Shown piece after piece: positions 9,410 to 18,148 of a stretch of DNA of 56,081 nt. The stretch's first letter is position 1, and every line of letters begins with the position of its first letter. The stretch covers positions 1 to 56,081 of the forward strand of contig CAJVZR010000021.1 in NCBI GenBank assembly GCA_913019965.1, in the 5' to 3' direction. Below the pieces are notes generated by a model. That model was not told the DNA's origin. It saw only the letters and a program-made list of their open reading frames with translations, and searched no databases. The position numbers were made by a program, and so were the translations under genes. The DNA comes from an uncultured Oleispira sp. GTDB lineage: Bacteria > Pseudomonadota > Gammaproteobacteria > Pseudomonadales > Oceanobacteraceae.

Positions 9410-9736
9410 ATGTCAGAATTAGTACCTATGATCACAGCAGCTCAATTTGAATCAGATGTAGAGGGAGGCTCAGGAGTGACCCTCGTCGATTTTTATGCCG
9501 ACTGGTGTGGCCCTTGTAAGATGATTGCCCCAGTTCTTGATGATCTAGCGGAAGAGTTTGAGGGTAAACTGAAGATAGTTAAGATCAATGCTGATGAAGA
9601 GGCTGATGTATTGTCCAAGTATGGTGTACGTGGTTTGCCAACCATGATGGTATTTAAAGATGGCGAAAATATTGATGTCACTGTCGGTGCTCATCCTTAT
9701 TCAGCCATCAAGGCAATGCTGTTAAAACACCTTTAA
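9410..9736 (+). CDS. Thioredoxin
   Basis: The 108-residue thioredoxin keeps the redox motif WCGPC with Cys33 and Cys36, the buried Asp in VDFYADW (Asp27), and the cis-proline loop GLPT at about 76-79. There is no signal peptide, so it acts in the cytoplasm as a disulfide reductase, probably recharged by thioredoxin reductase. A GAGGAAAG Shine-Dalgarno lies before the ATG. It could serve as electron donor to the ArsC at 30726-31109, if that is of the thioredoxin-linked type. The divergent lysR gene suggests inducible expression, so this may be a stress-specific thioredoxin and not the housekeeping TrxA. Confidence 0.93.
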   Translation: MSELVPMITAAQFESDVEGGSGVTLVDFYADWCGPCKMIAPVLDDLAEEFEGKLKIVKINADEEADVLSKYGVRGLPTMMVFKDGENIDVTVGAHPYSAIKAMLLKHL

Positions 9737-9748
9737 GGTATGCCGTAT

Positions 9749-10081
9749 TTATTGATTAGCGAAATGGTTTGCACCAAAAGCGATCCAGCTCATCAGTAAT
9801 AAGCCCCAAGGGAGGTAGAGTGTTATACGGCTACCTTCCTTTTCATTGATGGGTTCTGGCTGATTATCTGCATCGGCTTTTTGCTTTGCTTTTAGTTCTT
9901 GCTTACGTTGTTTATCAGCATCACGGGCTTTGGCTTTTTGCTGCTTTTTATATTCAGCAATGCCTTTCTCAATTCCTTGGCTGATCAACTTGGTTTGTTC
10001 TTTCGTTTGTCCTGGCTTTTGAATACCTTTAGCAATTTTAAGGGCTTCTGCCTTGGTTTGCTCTGAGATTGGGTTGGCCAT
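9749..10081 (-). CDS. DUF2956 family protein with C-terminal membrane anchor
   Basis: This 110-residue protein has the DUF2956 hallmark IAKGIQKPGQTKEQTK near its N-terminus, then a highly charged Lys/Gln/Ala helix (about 45-75). It ends in one hydrophobic segment (about 88-106, LYLPWGLLLMSWIAF), which makes it a likely tail-anchored inner-membrane protein. The family occurs in marine gammaproteobacteria and has no established function. It is convergent with thioredoxin (12-base gap) and divergent from the acyltransferase gene, and looks monocistronic. Confidence 0.85.
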   Translation of the reverse strand: MANPISEQTKAEALKIAKGIQKPGQTKEQTKLISQGIEKGIAEYKKQQKAKARDADKQRKQELKAKQKADADNQPEPINEKEGSRITLYLPWGLLLMSWIAFGANHFANQ

Positions 10082-10226
10082 ATCAAGTACTTAATAACAA
10101 ATTAAAAATAGATTCTATCAATATACTTCCTATAAAAGCTATTGCTGGCGAAGGCTTGGCTAGGCTTTCATTCTTCATTAGAATAGCGACCCTATTTTAA
10201 TGATGGTCATGTGTGCGGAGTTAGCA

Positions 10227-10985
10227 GTGAATAAAAACAAAGGACTAGGTTGGTTTCTATTTCAAGTTTATAAGTGGATCTTTGTCATCCCTTGGTTTGT
10301 TTTGCTGACGGTTGTCTTTGGAACCTGCGCCATACTCTCTAGTTATGTCATGACACCCAGAAAAGCGGCTTTTAACGGCGTATTCTGGGCACGACTAACA
10401 GCTTATGCGGCTTTTATGCGTATGAAGATTAAAGGGCGAGAGCATATCGACCCAAAGCAATCTTATGTTGTGGTGGTGAATCACCAAAGCGCTTTCGATA
10501 TTATTGCGCTCTATGGCTGGTTAGGCATCGACTTCCGCTGGGTCATGAAACAAGAAATTCGTAAGGTCCCTTTTTTAGGGTACGCCTGTTATCGCGTCGG
10601 TCATGTGTATATTGATCGTAAAAACCAAGCGGCGGCTATTCAATCATTAGAGGCTGCGAAAGAGCGAATTCATAGTGGCACGTCGGTATTATTTTTCCCT
10701 GAAGGCACTCGAACGTCGAGTAGTGCTTTGAAGCCCTTTAAAAAAGGTGCGTTTAAAATGGCACTGGACTTAGGTTTGCCTGTTTTGCCCATTACCCTAA
10801 GTGGAACTGATCATGTAATGCCGACCAAGTCTCTGGACTTGATGCCGGGGAAGGTCGATTTAGTGATTCATCCCGCCATTTCGACGGAAGGCATGACAGA
10901 AGACGATATTGAGACACTCATGCAGAAAAGCTTTGATGCAATTAATAGCAGTTTGCCTGCAGAAAAAACGACCACTCGAGTTTAA
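10227..10985 (+). CDS. plsC: 1-acyl-sn-glycerol-3-phosphate acyltransferase (PlsC/LPAAT family)
   Basis: This enzyme transfers an acyl group to lysophosphatidic acid to form phosphatidic acid at the inner membrane. It has the H-x4-D motif NHQSAFD and the FPEGTRT substrate-binding motif, plus PITLSGTDHVMP near the C-terminus. One or two N-terminal hydrophobic stretches (VYKWIFVIPWFVLLTVVFG and the next) anchor it. I place the start at the GTG at 10227, because GGAG at 10217-10220 is ideally spaced and the protein then begins MNKNKGLG. An ATG at 10200 would add nine poorly conserved residues. The stop overlaps that of the convergent hydrolase gene by 4 bases. Confidence 0.92.
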   Translation: MNKNKGLGWFLFQVYKWIFVIPWFVLLTVVFGTCAILSSYVMTPRKAAFNGVFWARLTAYAAFMRMKIKGREHIDPKQSYVVVVNHQSAFDIIALYGWLGIDFRWVMKQEIRKVPFLGYACYRVGHVYIDRKNQAAAIQSLEAAKERIHSGTSVLFFPEGTRTSSSALKPFKKGAFKMALDLGLPVLPITLSGTDHVMPTKSLDLMPGKVDLVIHPAISTEGMTEDDIETLMQKSFDAINSSLPAEKTTTRV

Positions 10986-11815
10986 TATTGATTGAAGGTC
11001 ATCGCCTGACGAATCAGGTTGCCTTTTGAAATATTAAATTTCGACAATTTTGCCAGTCCATCTTCAGGGCCGAGTAGTTCATTGACTATCTGTGATTCGT
11101 CTAAGCCAGTTGCCATTAGTTGTTGTGACTGGCGACAAAGGTTTAATAAATTCTCAAGTTTTTCTTCTAGTGCCTGCTTCCCTTCTTTTACTATGCCACG
11201 GTGTGGGCAAAATAAAATCTCGAAATCTAGCGCAATCAGTACTCTTAAACTCTCAATCAATTGAGTTAAGTTTTCATCGGCACGTAAATACTTTAACGAC
11301 TTGGAAATATACATGTCGCCGCTGAATAAGTATTTCTGTTCCGGCAAGAATAAACATGTAAGGTCTTTCGCATGACCAGGGGTTGGAATCGCAACTACTT
11401 TTGCCGCGCTAGGACTATTTTCATTAACCACTAATTCAGTGGGCAAGGTTTGAGTTTGTACTTTTAAAGGGCTGCCCCAGATAATTTTTTGTATCAAGGG
11501 TGTTGGATAGCCTTTGGCTAACTTTTCTTGGCCAAGCTTAGGAGCGTAGGGGGTTAGCTTTTTTAGTTTACTGATGCGATTGGCATTACCACTATGATCT
11601 TCATGATGATGGGTAATTAGCAATGTATTAATGGTGAGCGGTTTTAAAACCCGTTTAATCGTTGACCATTGGTTGGTTGGCCCTGCATCGATGAGGGTTT
11701 CGCCGATACGGTAAATGATGAAGGTTGTATTAATGCCGAAGTCAAAGCGCCCGGTACGGAAACCATAAACACTGTGTGGACCATTTTCATATTCGTAGGT
11801 TTTGCGGACAGTCAT
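10982..11815 (-). CDS. Metallo-beta-lactamase-fold hydrolase
   Basis: The 277-residue protein has the MBL-fold dinuclear zinc signature: THHHEDHSGN (about 67-76, the HxHxDH motif), a second His in PTPGHAKDL (about 147), the bridging Asp in FSGDMYIS, and a late His in CPHRG. There is no signal peptide. Family members include glyoxalase II, hydrolases of acyl-CoA or lactones, and RNA enzymes. The extra helical C-terminus (about 220-277) resembles the glyoxalase-like group with LACTB2-type tails, but the substrate cannot be assigned. It is convergent with plsC, sharing a palindromic TTAA stop, and lies downstream of an SDR gene. Confidence 0.88.
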   Translation of the reverse strand: MTVRKTYEYENGPHSVYGFRTGRFDFGINTTFIIYRIGETLIDAGPTNQWSTIKRVLKPLTINTLLITHHHEDHSGNANRISKLKKLTPYAPKLGQEKLAKGYPTPLIQKIIWGSPLKVQTQTLPTELVVNENSPSAAKVVAIPTPGHAKDLTCLFLPEQKYLFSGDMYISKSLKYLRADENLTQLIESLRVLIALDFEILFCPHRGIVKEGKQALEEKLENLLNLCRQSQQLMATGLDESQIVNELLGPEDGLAKLSKFNISKGNLIRQAMTFNQY

Positions 11816-11904
11816 CTAAATGCTCTAAATATCGTTATTTGAATCACAGACTCTAGCCGCATGTTAGCAGGTTTAAACGCACAATAATTTGCCTTAGCGA
11901 CGCG

Positions 11905-12702
11905 TTAATCTTTCCCTGGAGCCGCGGAGCTGCCAGCTAATATGCCACCATCAACATTCAACTCAATACCGGTAATGTATTTGGATTCATCACTGGCTAA
12001 AAAGAGTGCCGCATACGCCACGTCGATAGCTTCGCCCATATGACCGATAGGAATGCCTGCAGCGATGCCTTTGATACCTTCTTCTTTATTTTCTCCCAGC
12101 ATGGCATCCCATAGGGGCGTGAGGATGGCACCAGGATGAATCGAGTTACAACGAATGGGATAGCTTTGTTGAGCGCAGTAAAGCGCGACACTTTTAGTAT
12201 GATTACGGGTTGCGGCTTTACTGGCGGCATAAGGGGCCGCGGCGGGAATACCGACAATACCAGAGCGCGAAGACATATTGATAATGCTGGCGGCGGTAGA
12301 GTGCTTCATTAGTTGAATGCCATGCTTACAACCCATGGCAATACTATCGCTATTAACCGCCTGTACCTTGCGCCAGCTGTTCATATCAAGGTATTCAGGG
12401 TTATGCGGGCCTGATGTTTCATCGAATCCTATGATGCCAGCATTATTGACGAGGATATCTAAGTGACCAAACTGCTGCTCGACAGAGGCCATTACCTGTT
12501 GCCATTGATCTTCTTGCTCAACGTCTAAGTGTTGGTAATGGCTATTATCGCCAATAGCATCACTGACTTGCTGGCCGAGTTGATCATCAATATCGGTTAG
12601 GATGATAGTCGCACCTTCTTGAGCAAAGAGTTCGGCGCACGCTTGGCCAATGCCTTTAGCCGCGCCAGTGATTAAGGCAATCTTGTTTTCTAAGCGTGGC
12701 AT
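11905..12702 (-). CDS. Short-chain dehydrogenase/reductase
   Basis: A classical 265-residue SDR with TGAAKGIG cofactor loop (about 13-20), NNAGIIG, the serine in NMSSRSG, and the catalytic YAASKAA (Tyr/Lys, about 159-163). The acidic residue after the second strand (LTDIDD) points to NAD(H), not NADP(H). The sequence resembles cyclopentanol, 3-alpha-hydroxysteroid or related alcohol dehydrogenases. A GAGGTCTC ribosome-binding site precedes the ATG. It may be co-transcribed with the membrane-protein gene upstream (36-base gap). The substrate is unknown. Confidence 0.93.
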   Translation of the reverse strand: MPRLENKIALITGAAKGIGQACAELFAQEGATIILTDIDDQLGQQVSDAIGDNSHYQHLDVEQEDQWQQVMASVEQQFGHLDILVNNAGIIGFDETSGPHNPEYLDMNSWRKVQAVNSDSIAMGCKHGIQLMKHSTAASIINMSSRSGIVGIPAAAPYAASKAATRNHTKSVALYCAQQSYPIRCNSIHPGAILTPLWDAMLGENKEEGIKGIAAGIPIGHMGEAIDVAYAALFLASDESKYITGIELNVDGGILAGSSAAPGKD

Positions 12703-12738
12703 GGTGAGACCTCATTTCTTCGAGCTTTGCCCGTGTAG

Positions 12739-13557
12739 TTAGTTGGGTTGTCGCAAGCGCCCCATAATTGTATCGAATTCGATTAGGTAGCTTTCTATTG
12801 CGTCACTGGCGATGGCAAAATATTCACTGCTGGATATCGCCTTTTTATTACGGCTTTCGCTATTCGTAGATGACTGTAAAAAAGTTTGGCTAATGATCTC
12901 ATTTAATTGAAATAGCTTATTCAAGCTGTCTTTATTAGAGCTATGTTGTTGTAAGCACAACTCTAGTTTCGTTTGAATTAAGTTCATCTGGCTCTGGTCA
13001 TTATCGCAATGCCGATTAGCTGCCAGCATACCTGAACCTAATGCGCGGGCTTGGCCTATCCATTCGGTGGTATGTAGAATCGCCACAATGGAGTTGATCC
13101 CCTTGTGGTGATCACGACTAGACCAATACCCCAGCTCAGTCACATCTTCTATTAAGTATAGTAGGGTATTAATTAAGCGATTATGTTGTTCTAGATTATC
13201 TTCTGGGCTGAGCAATAGGTTATTAGCAAATAATCGCTGCCAATGATCGAGTAATGACTGCCAGTGTGCGGATAATTGAGAATGACGGGCTAAGAGTGCC
13301 AGTGACGGTAATACCTGGGCAATAAGTCGCTGTTTCTCTTTTAGCTCATGGGCTACTTCGGTTTTACCATTGAGGTAGCGTGCACTCAGGCCGCGGTGGA
13401 ATTGGAAGTATTCCATGAGTTTCTTTAAGCGTAATAAATGCTTTAGGCATTCATGTTTGAGTTGTTGTTTCTTCTGATATTGCTGTTTTAGCAGCGTAAG
13501 GCCAATCGCCAATAATATTAAGGCTGCGATTAAGCTGGCGGTGAATATTTCTAACAT
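12739..13557 (-). CDS. Single-pass membrane protein with NIT-like helical domain
   Basis: The 272-residue protein has one N-terminal transmembrane helix (about 3-24) and is otherwise helical. The stretch FQFHRGLSARYLNG right after the membrane segment, and later EWIGQARALGSGMLA, recall nitrate/nitrite-sensing (NIT) domains, in which an ERGLSA-like motif opens the first helix and an ERA-G motif lies near the end. No output domain (HAMP, kinase or methyl-accepting) follows, so if it senses anything it must act through a partner. I infer the NIT resemblance by eye. The protein is otherwise unassigned. Confidence 0.65.
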   Translation of the reverse strand: MLEIFTASLIAALILLAIGLTLLKQQYQKKQQLKHECLKHLLRLKKLMEYFQFHRGLSARYLNGKTEVAHELKEKQRLIAQVLPSLALLARHSQLSAHWQSLLDHWQRLFANNLLLSPEDNLEQHNRLINTLLYLIEDVTELGYWSSRDHHKGINSIVAILHTTEWIGQARALGSGMLAANRHCDNDQSQMNLIQTKLELCLQQHSSNKDSLNKLFQLNEIISQTFLQSSTNSESRNKKAISSSEYFAIASDAIESYLIEFDTIMGRLRQPN

Positions 13558-13778
13558 GAAGCTCTCTAGATTGATCGATGCAGATTTTAAAGGGCGGATA
13601 TCATAGCAAAGTCTTTTCTCTAGATTGGCGCTTGAGACAGGTTATCGAAATGCTGGTAAGACAAAGTCGTCAATACTTCTGAGCAAGTCATAATAAAGGG
13701 CTAGCCTTGATGACTGGCCGATGTGCTGAACAATAGGTACAATCTATCCATCTTAAGCAATTATGAAGAATGAGTACG

Positions 13779-14501
13779 ATGGGTAGAGCGTATCAAAACC
13801 GTAAAGAGTCGATGGCTAAAACGGCTTCGGCAAAAACTAAGGTTTATTCTAAATATGGCCGCGAAATATACGTTTGCGCCAAAGCTGGAGGCGCTGACCC
13901 TTCTGCTAACTTGTCACTTCGTGGTTTGATCGATCGTGCTAAGAAAGATCAGGTACCGACTCACGTAATCGATAAAGCCCTGGCTAAAGCCACTTCGGGT
14001 GTGGGTGAGAACTACGAGCCAGCATTATATGAAGGTATTGGCCCAGGTGGCTGTATGGTGCTGATTGGTTGTCTAACCGATAACGGCAACCGTACTTTTG
14101 GTGATATTCGCGGCACCTTTACTAAGTGTAAATTAAAAGTGGGTGGCCAAGGTTCGGTCTCTCACATGTTTGACCACCGTGCGATGTTTGTCTTTGCGGG
14201 TGATGATGAAGACACTGCACTAGAAGCCTTGATGGAAGCGGATGTTGATGTCAGTGATATCGATTGTGAAGAGGGTATGGTGACGGTATTGACCCCACCG
14301 AATGAATTCTTCAAAACTAAAACAGCATTAATGGCGATGAATCCTGAAATTGATTTCGAAGTTCAAGAAATCACTTACCTGCCTCAAATGGAGCATTTAG
14401 TTTCTGGTGATGCGGTTGCTATGTTTGAACGTTTCATTGCTATGTTGAACGACTTAGAAGACGTTCAAGAAATCTATCATAACGCCTCTTTCGAAGGCTA
14501 A
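13779..14501 (+). CDS. YebC/PmpR-family protein, YeeN subtype
   Basis: YebC-family proteins act as translation factors on poly-proline-type stalls and, in some species, as DNA-binding regulators. This one matches the YeeN subgroup: [14 protein letters not shown] start, [46 protein letters not shown], and a final VQEIYHN. I choose the ATG at 13779 because YeeN proteins begin with MGR; an in-frame ATG at 13770 would add three residues. The 240-residue length is normal. Its occurrence alongside the EF-P system in the same window is of note, since both relieve stalled ribosomes. Confidence 0.93.
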   Translation: MGRAYQNRKESMAKTASAKTKVYSKYGREIYVCAKAGGADPSANLSLRGLIDRAKKDQVPTHVIDKALAKATSGVGENYEPALYEGIGPGGCMVLIGCLTDNGNRTFGDIRGTFTKCKLKVGGQGSVSHMFDHRAMFVFAGDDEDTALEALMEADVDVSDIDCEEGMVTVLTPPNEFFKTKTALMAMNPEIDFEVQEITYLPQMEHLVSGDAVAMFERFIAMLNDLEDVQEIYHNASFEG

Positions 14502-14507
14502 TGATCT

Positions 14508-14547
14508 AATTTCATGTCTGCAGCATTAGTGCAGCAGACATGAAATT
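14508..14547 (+). terminator. Strong hairpin after yeeN
   Basis: A perfect 14-bp inverted repeat, AATTTCATGTCTGC / GCAGACATGAAATT, encloses a 12-base loop that can pair further (GCA/TGC). It starts 7 bases after the yeeN stop. There is no long T-run, but the flank is AT-rich. It probably ends the yeeN transcript. Confidence 0.65.
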
Positions 14548-14609
14548 TATCTATTCTAGGCACTCAATTTAGCATAGGCTAATGGCTCTCATGTTTTTTA
14601 GGAAGAGTC

Positions 14610-15062
14610 ATGCGAATTGTTAATCGTCTGGTGCCCTTTGTTTTCCCTTTTCTTCTTATGGGCTGTGCTGGCCAAGTTCCTAGTAATCTAGGCATGTTGA
14701 ATGGCTCTGAATTGCGCCCCTGTCCTGATAAACCCAACTGTGTACAAACCTACGATCCTGTTGATCAATCTCACTTCCAATTACCGTTAAAGTCCAAAGC
14801 GGATAGAGAGCAAACTCAAATTGCTATCACGAGAGCGATCACGGAAACGGGTGGCAAGGTGATTAGTAAAAAGTTGCTGAAGCCATCGGGTATTTATTTG
14901 CATGCCGAATATGAAAGTGACTGGCTAAAGTTTGTTGATGATATTGAGGTGGTGATTAAAGATGGGTTGATTCATTTGCGCTCTGCTTCTCGTCTGGGGT
15001 ATTCCGATATGGGCGTGAATGCCAAGCGCTTCGAGGCTATTAAGGCAAACTATGTTGAATGA
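14610..15062 (+). CDS. DUF1499 family lipoprotein
   Basis: The 150-residue protein has a signal peptide with lipobox LLMGC (Cys19). It then carries the DUF1499 pattern: PCPDKPNCVQT near residues 37-47, GKVISKKLL, GIYLHAEYESDWLKFVDDIE, and RSASRLGYSDMGVNAKR close to the end. DUF1499 proteins are common envelope proteins of unknown function, often near lipid or polyketide metabolism genes. The stop overlaps the start of the next gene, so translation of the two is probably coupled. Confidence 0.9.
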   Translation: MRIVNRLVPFVFPFLLMGCAGQVPSNLGMLNGSELRPCPDKPNCVQTYDPVDQSHFQLPLKSKADREQTQIAITRAITETGGKVISKKLLKPSGIYLHAEYESDWLKFVDDIEVVIKDGLIHLRSASRLGYSDMGVNAKRFEAIKANYVE

Positions 15063-15984
15063 TTGGATGCAGTCAGGTGAATACTTTTCCTATTCAAAAC
15101 ATAATTCAAGTTACGAAATCTTTTATTGTGACTCTGAAAAGTTGGAAGCAAATAAGGGCGATAAGCCTGTCTTATTATTGATACATGGTTTTCCAACCGC
15201 CAGCATTGATTGGCAGCATTTGTGGCCGCAGCTTGCCAAGCATTTCCGTGTCATTACCTTAGATATGATCGGTTTTGGTTTGTCAGATAAACCGTTAAAT
15301 TATTCCTACAGTATTGCTGATCAGGCTGATATTTTTCAGTGCCTGTTAAAGCAATTAAACATCAAAAAATACCATCTACTCGCCCATGATTATGGCGATA
15401 CGGTTGCTCAGGAGCTTATAGCACGACAGAGTGATGCCCTTGAAATTCCGGCAGAGAAAAAAATACTCAGCTGTATTTTATTAAATGGGGGATTATTCCC
15501 GGAAACCCATCGTCCCGTTCTAATGCAAAAGCTATTAATTAGCCGCTTAGGGCCTTGGTTAATTAAGCTGTACTCCTTGAAGAAATTTAGCAAGGTATTC
15601 GCAACGATCTGCGCTCAGCCCATTGCCGAAGAAGAACTGAAGGTCTATTGGAATCTTCTAGAGCTCAATAATGGGTTAGCCGTAATGCCAAAATTAATCC
15701 GTTATATGACAGAGCGTCGCGAGCATAGAAGCCGCTGGGTTGGGGCATTACAGCAAGGGACAATGCCGTTGCGCCTTATTGATGGTATTGCGGATCCTAT
15801 TTCCGGGCAGCATATGGTTGAACGTTATCGACAGCTAGTGCCTAACCCTGATGTGATTGAGTTAAGCGAGGTGGGCCATTATCCACAGGTAGAAGCGCCG
15901 CAACAGGTTTTGGCTGCGGCTTTAGAGTTTTGGCGATTACACAAGGTCATCGGGGTGGTGGTGGATGAGCCTAAAAGCACCTAG
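15052..15984 (+). CDS. MEST-like alpha/beta hydrolase
   Basis: An alpha/beta-fold hydrolase of about 310 residues. It has LLIHGFPTASIDW (oxyanion HG), DMIGFGLSDKP, the nucleophile elbow LLAHDYGDTVAQ with an Asp nucleophile as in epoxide hydrolases and haloalkane dehalogenases, and a late His in EVGHYPQVEAP. The stretch NGGLFPETHRP followed by RSRWVGAL strongly resembles vertebrate MEST/PEG1. I take the ATG at 15052 as start because AAGG lies 6 bases before it. An upstream in-frame ATG at 15019 would overlap the DUF1499 gene deeply. The substrate is unknown; the Asp nucleophile favours epoxide or halide hydrolysis over ester hydrolysis. Confidence 0.9.
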   Translation: MLNDWMQSGEYFSYSKHNSSYEIFYCDSEKLEANKGDKPVLLLIHGFPTASIDWQHLWPQLAKHFRVITLDMIGFGLSDKPLNYSYSIADQADIFQCLLKQLNIKKYHLLAHDYGDTVAQELIARQSDALEIPAEKKILSCILLNGGLFPETHRPVLMQKLLISRLGPWLIKLYSLKKFSKVFATICAQPIAEEELKVYWNLLELNNGLAVMPKLIRYMTERREHRSRWVGALQQGTMPLRLIDGIADPISGQHMVERYRQLVPNPDVIELSEVGHYPQVEAPQQVLAAALEFWRLHKVIGVVVDEPKST

Positions 15985-18026
15985 TTAAAGGCTGGAGAAT
16001 AAAAGATGCTATCTTTCTCTCTGGCTTGAATCACAAAACGATACCAAGTTTCAGGGCCGGCAAAACTGGGGTTGTACCAATACGCCCGATAACTTGATTG
16101 TGATTCTTTTCCTGCTAATACCTCGCTATCTAATAACTGAACGGCCATGTCATAACCTTGGTCATTGATCATGATGGAATCTTTGCTCATCGCGGTCCAT
16201 TCAATATCACCATTCTCTTTCTTCTTTCCTATTTCGATACTAAGTAACGGTTCATGCAGTTGTATTAAGGCGGGCGGGACATCGAGCCAGTCAAAGCTCC
16301 AGTGCGCTTCTTCATTCACTGCGGCTAATGTTAGCTCAGGAGCCCGTAATGTTCTGCGTAAGGCCCTGGAAGGTTTAAGGGCCGGCTCAATAAAGTGATT
16401 TACTGAAAACTCAAAATTCCACTGCTTAGGCAGTTCTTCGATCTTTTTATTCTTATCGGTTAATAAATCTTTAGTTAACAGTCCTAGGTGTTGGGTCACG
16501 TAAGGCTGTGAGTACTGACCATAAATAGTATGACCACTCTCATAGTTTTGCTCGCCATATTCTTCAGGGGTTGTGATATACCCGGTATAACCATTGGCTA
16601 AACTGGTGACCATTACCTGTGGCTGTGTAAGCCCGGCTTGCTGATAGCTGGCCTGAATCGCGCGTTCAATTCTTACCCCAGTTTCTGCGGTTAATTCAAA
16701 AGGTAGAGGGGCAATCACCAAATTCCCAAGTTGAATAACTTGGAATAAAATATCATTAGGAAAATTCTTTTTGGGTTCGATCAAACTCTGTAGGAATTCG
16801 CCGCCTAGAATGCTCTTATTCCCTTGGCAGCCGTCATTGAAAAACCAAGACTTACTGCCATTTTTGAAATACGGCATCCAGCCAAAAAATGGTGATTCGT
16901 GTTCAAAAGGCGCAGCGGTTAGTGGGGTTCCAATACTGGCGGCATCACAAATACTGATGCCATTAATCTCAGGCTGTTCGCGCATATTAATGTGACGAGT
17001 CGCAACAAGAATTTGTTGATCTGCCGAAAGCTGTGACCCTAACTGGTCAAATAACTGCCAAGCTTCTTTGGCAATAGCAGAGCCAACATTACGTGACCAA
17101 ATATAGCCTGATTGTTTATAAGGCATCGCCGGTGCCATATCACCATGAGTGCCTTCAAAGCCTCCTACGATCACCGGCTTACGAGGTGTTAACTGTGTTT
17201 CAATCGCCTGCTTTAAATCACCTTGTAGGTAGGCCCAAAGGTCAGCACTAAAGAAAGGGTCGTAGCGTGGAATGGAGGTGCCATGAATAGAGAAACTCAT
17301 AAAAGAACCGAGCGGCTCGTATTGGTTGTCGGGGGTCAAACCATCAATACGCACCATATAAAGAAAAGGATTAATGGCGTGAAAAACTTCGCTTTCACTA
17401 TCACTTATCTCGCGATGATTTTCGTTCTTACTATAAGGTTCAATGGCCCGGTTGCGGGTTAGCCCCCAAATAGCTCGACGGCCGGTAGCGATTTTTGCTG
17501 GCACCTGATTTTCATGGGCTTCGATTAAAGCATCCGCTAGTTGCTGCGATAAAAAATCAAAATAGTCGGGGTCAAAACCTTGGCGGTGTGAAGCGTGCTT
17601 GTTATACATCTCGGAGCCAAAAAATTGCCCTGGGCTCGAATGAGTATGCGTTGCCGTAATCGTTAGGTTACCTGCGTGAATTCCTGTTTTATCAGCAACC
17701 AGCTCTGCAACTTTGGCTAATAAAATACGAGAACCTGCCATTAAGTCGGTTTGAATCATGGCATACGCTTGGCCCTTAGCATCTTTTAAATAGTAGGCAC
17801 GAGCATTGAGTCGAGTACGAAAGCCTTCACCCGTGGTTGACCAGATGGCGTAACCCGAACGTGGTATTCCAGGAGGTGGGGTAATATCACGAATCGCGAC
17901 CCCGGCAGTCAATTGAGCTTGAGCAACATTCTCTTGGCTAGTGGGTTGTGAATAACTAAATTGCTGAGTATCCATGCAGGCACTCAGGCTTAGTGCAATC
18001 AGCAAAGGAAGAAAAAAACGCAACAT
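15981..18026 (-). CDS. Neutral/alkaline ceramidase-family lipoprotein lacking the expected catalytic serine
   Basis: The N-terminal 450 or so residues match the neutral ceramidase family (AGVAIRDITPPPG, TATHTHSSPGQFFG, FSIHGTSIP). A smaller beta domain follows, as in the Pseudomonas ceramidase. The signal peptide ends in lipobox LSAC (Cys17), so it is probably lipid-anchored in the envelope. The zinc-ligand histidines are present (H127/H129 region and the SIHG motif). At the catalytic Ser of the known enzymes (GDVSPN or GNLSPN), however, this protein reads GDMAPA, with Ala298. It may be a non-catalytic homologue, or may use a different chemistry. The length (681) is normal. It is convergent with the MEST-like gene, sharing a CTAG stop overlap. 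Confidence 0.87.
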   Translation of the reverse strand: MLRFFLPLLIALSLSACMDTQQFSYSQPTSQENVAQAQLTAGVAIRDITPPPGIPRSGYAIWSTTGEGFRTRLNARAYYLKDAKGQAYAMIQTDLMAGSRILLAKVAELVADKTGIHAGNLTITATHTHSSPGQFFGSEMYNKHASHRQGFDPDYFDFLSQQLADALIEAHENQVPAKIATGRRAIWGLTRNRAIEPYSKNENHREISDSESEVFHAINPFLYMVRIDGLTPDNQYEPLGSFMSFSIHGTSIPRYDPFFSADLWAYLQGDLKQAIETQLTPRKPVIVGGFEGTHGDMAPAMPYKQSGYIWSRNVGSAIAKEAWQLFDQLGSQLSADQQILVATRHINMREQPEINGISICDAASIGTPLTAAPFEHESPFFGWMPYFKNGSKSWFFNDGCQGNKSILGGEFLQSLIEPKKNFPNDILFQVIQLGNLVIAPLPFELTAETGVRIERAIQASYQQAGLTQPQVMVTSLANGYTGYITTPEEYGEQNYESGHTIYGQYSQPYVTQHLGLLTKDLLTDKNKKIEELPKQWNFEFSVNHFIEPALKPSRALRRTLRAPELTLAAVNEEAHWSFDWLDVPPALIQLHEPLLSIEIGKKKENGDIEWTAMSKDSIMINDQGYDMAVQLLDSEVLAGKESQSSYRAYWYNPSFAGPETWYRFVIQAREKDSIFYSPAFN

Positions 18027-18148
18027 AATGGAGCCTTATAATTTTTTAGCCACAGTGTAGTCATTGCGTGAATAATTAGAAGGTCCTTTCGTGACTCTGT
18101 TCGCGAATATTGTCTCTGCTAGTGCCGTATTTTACTCAGTTGATTTGA

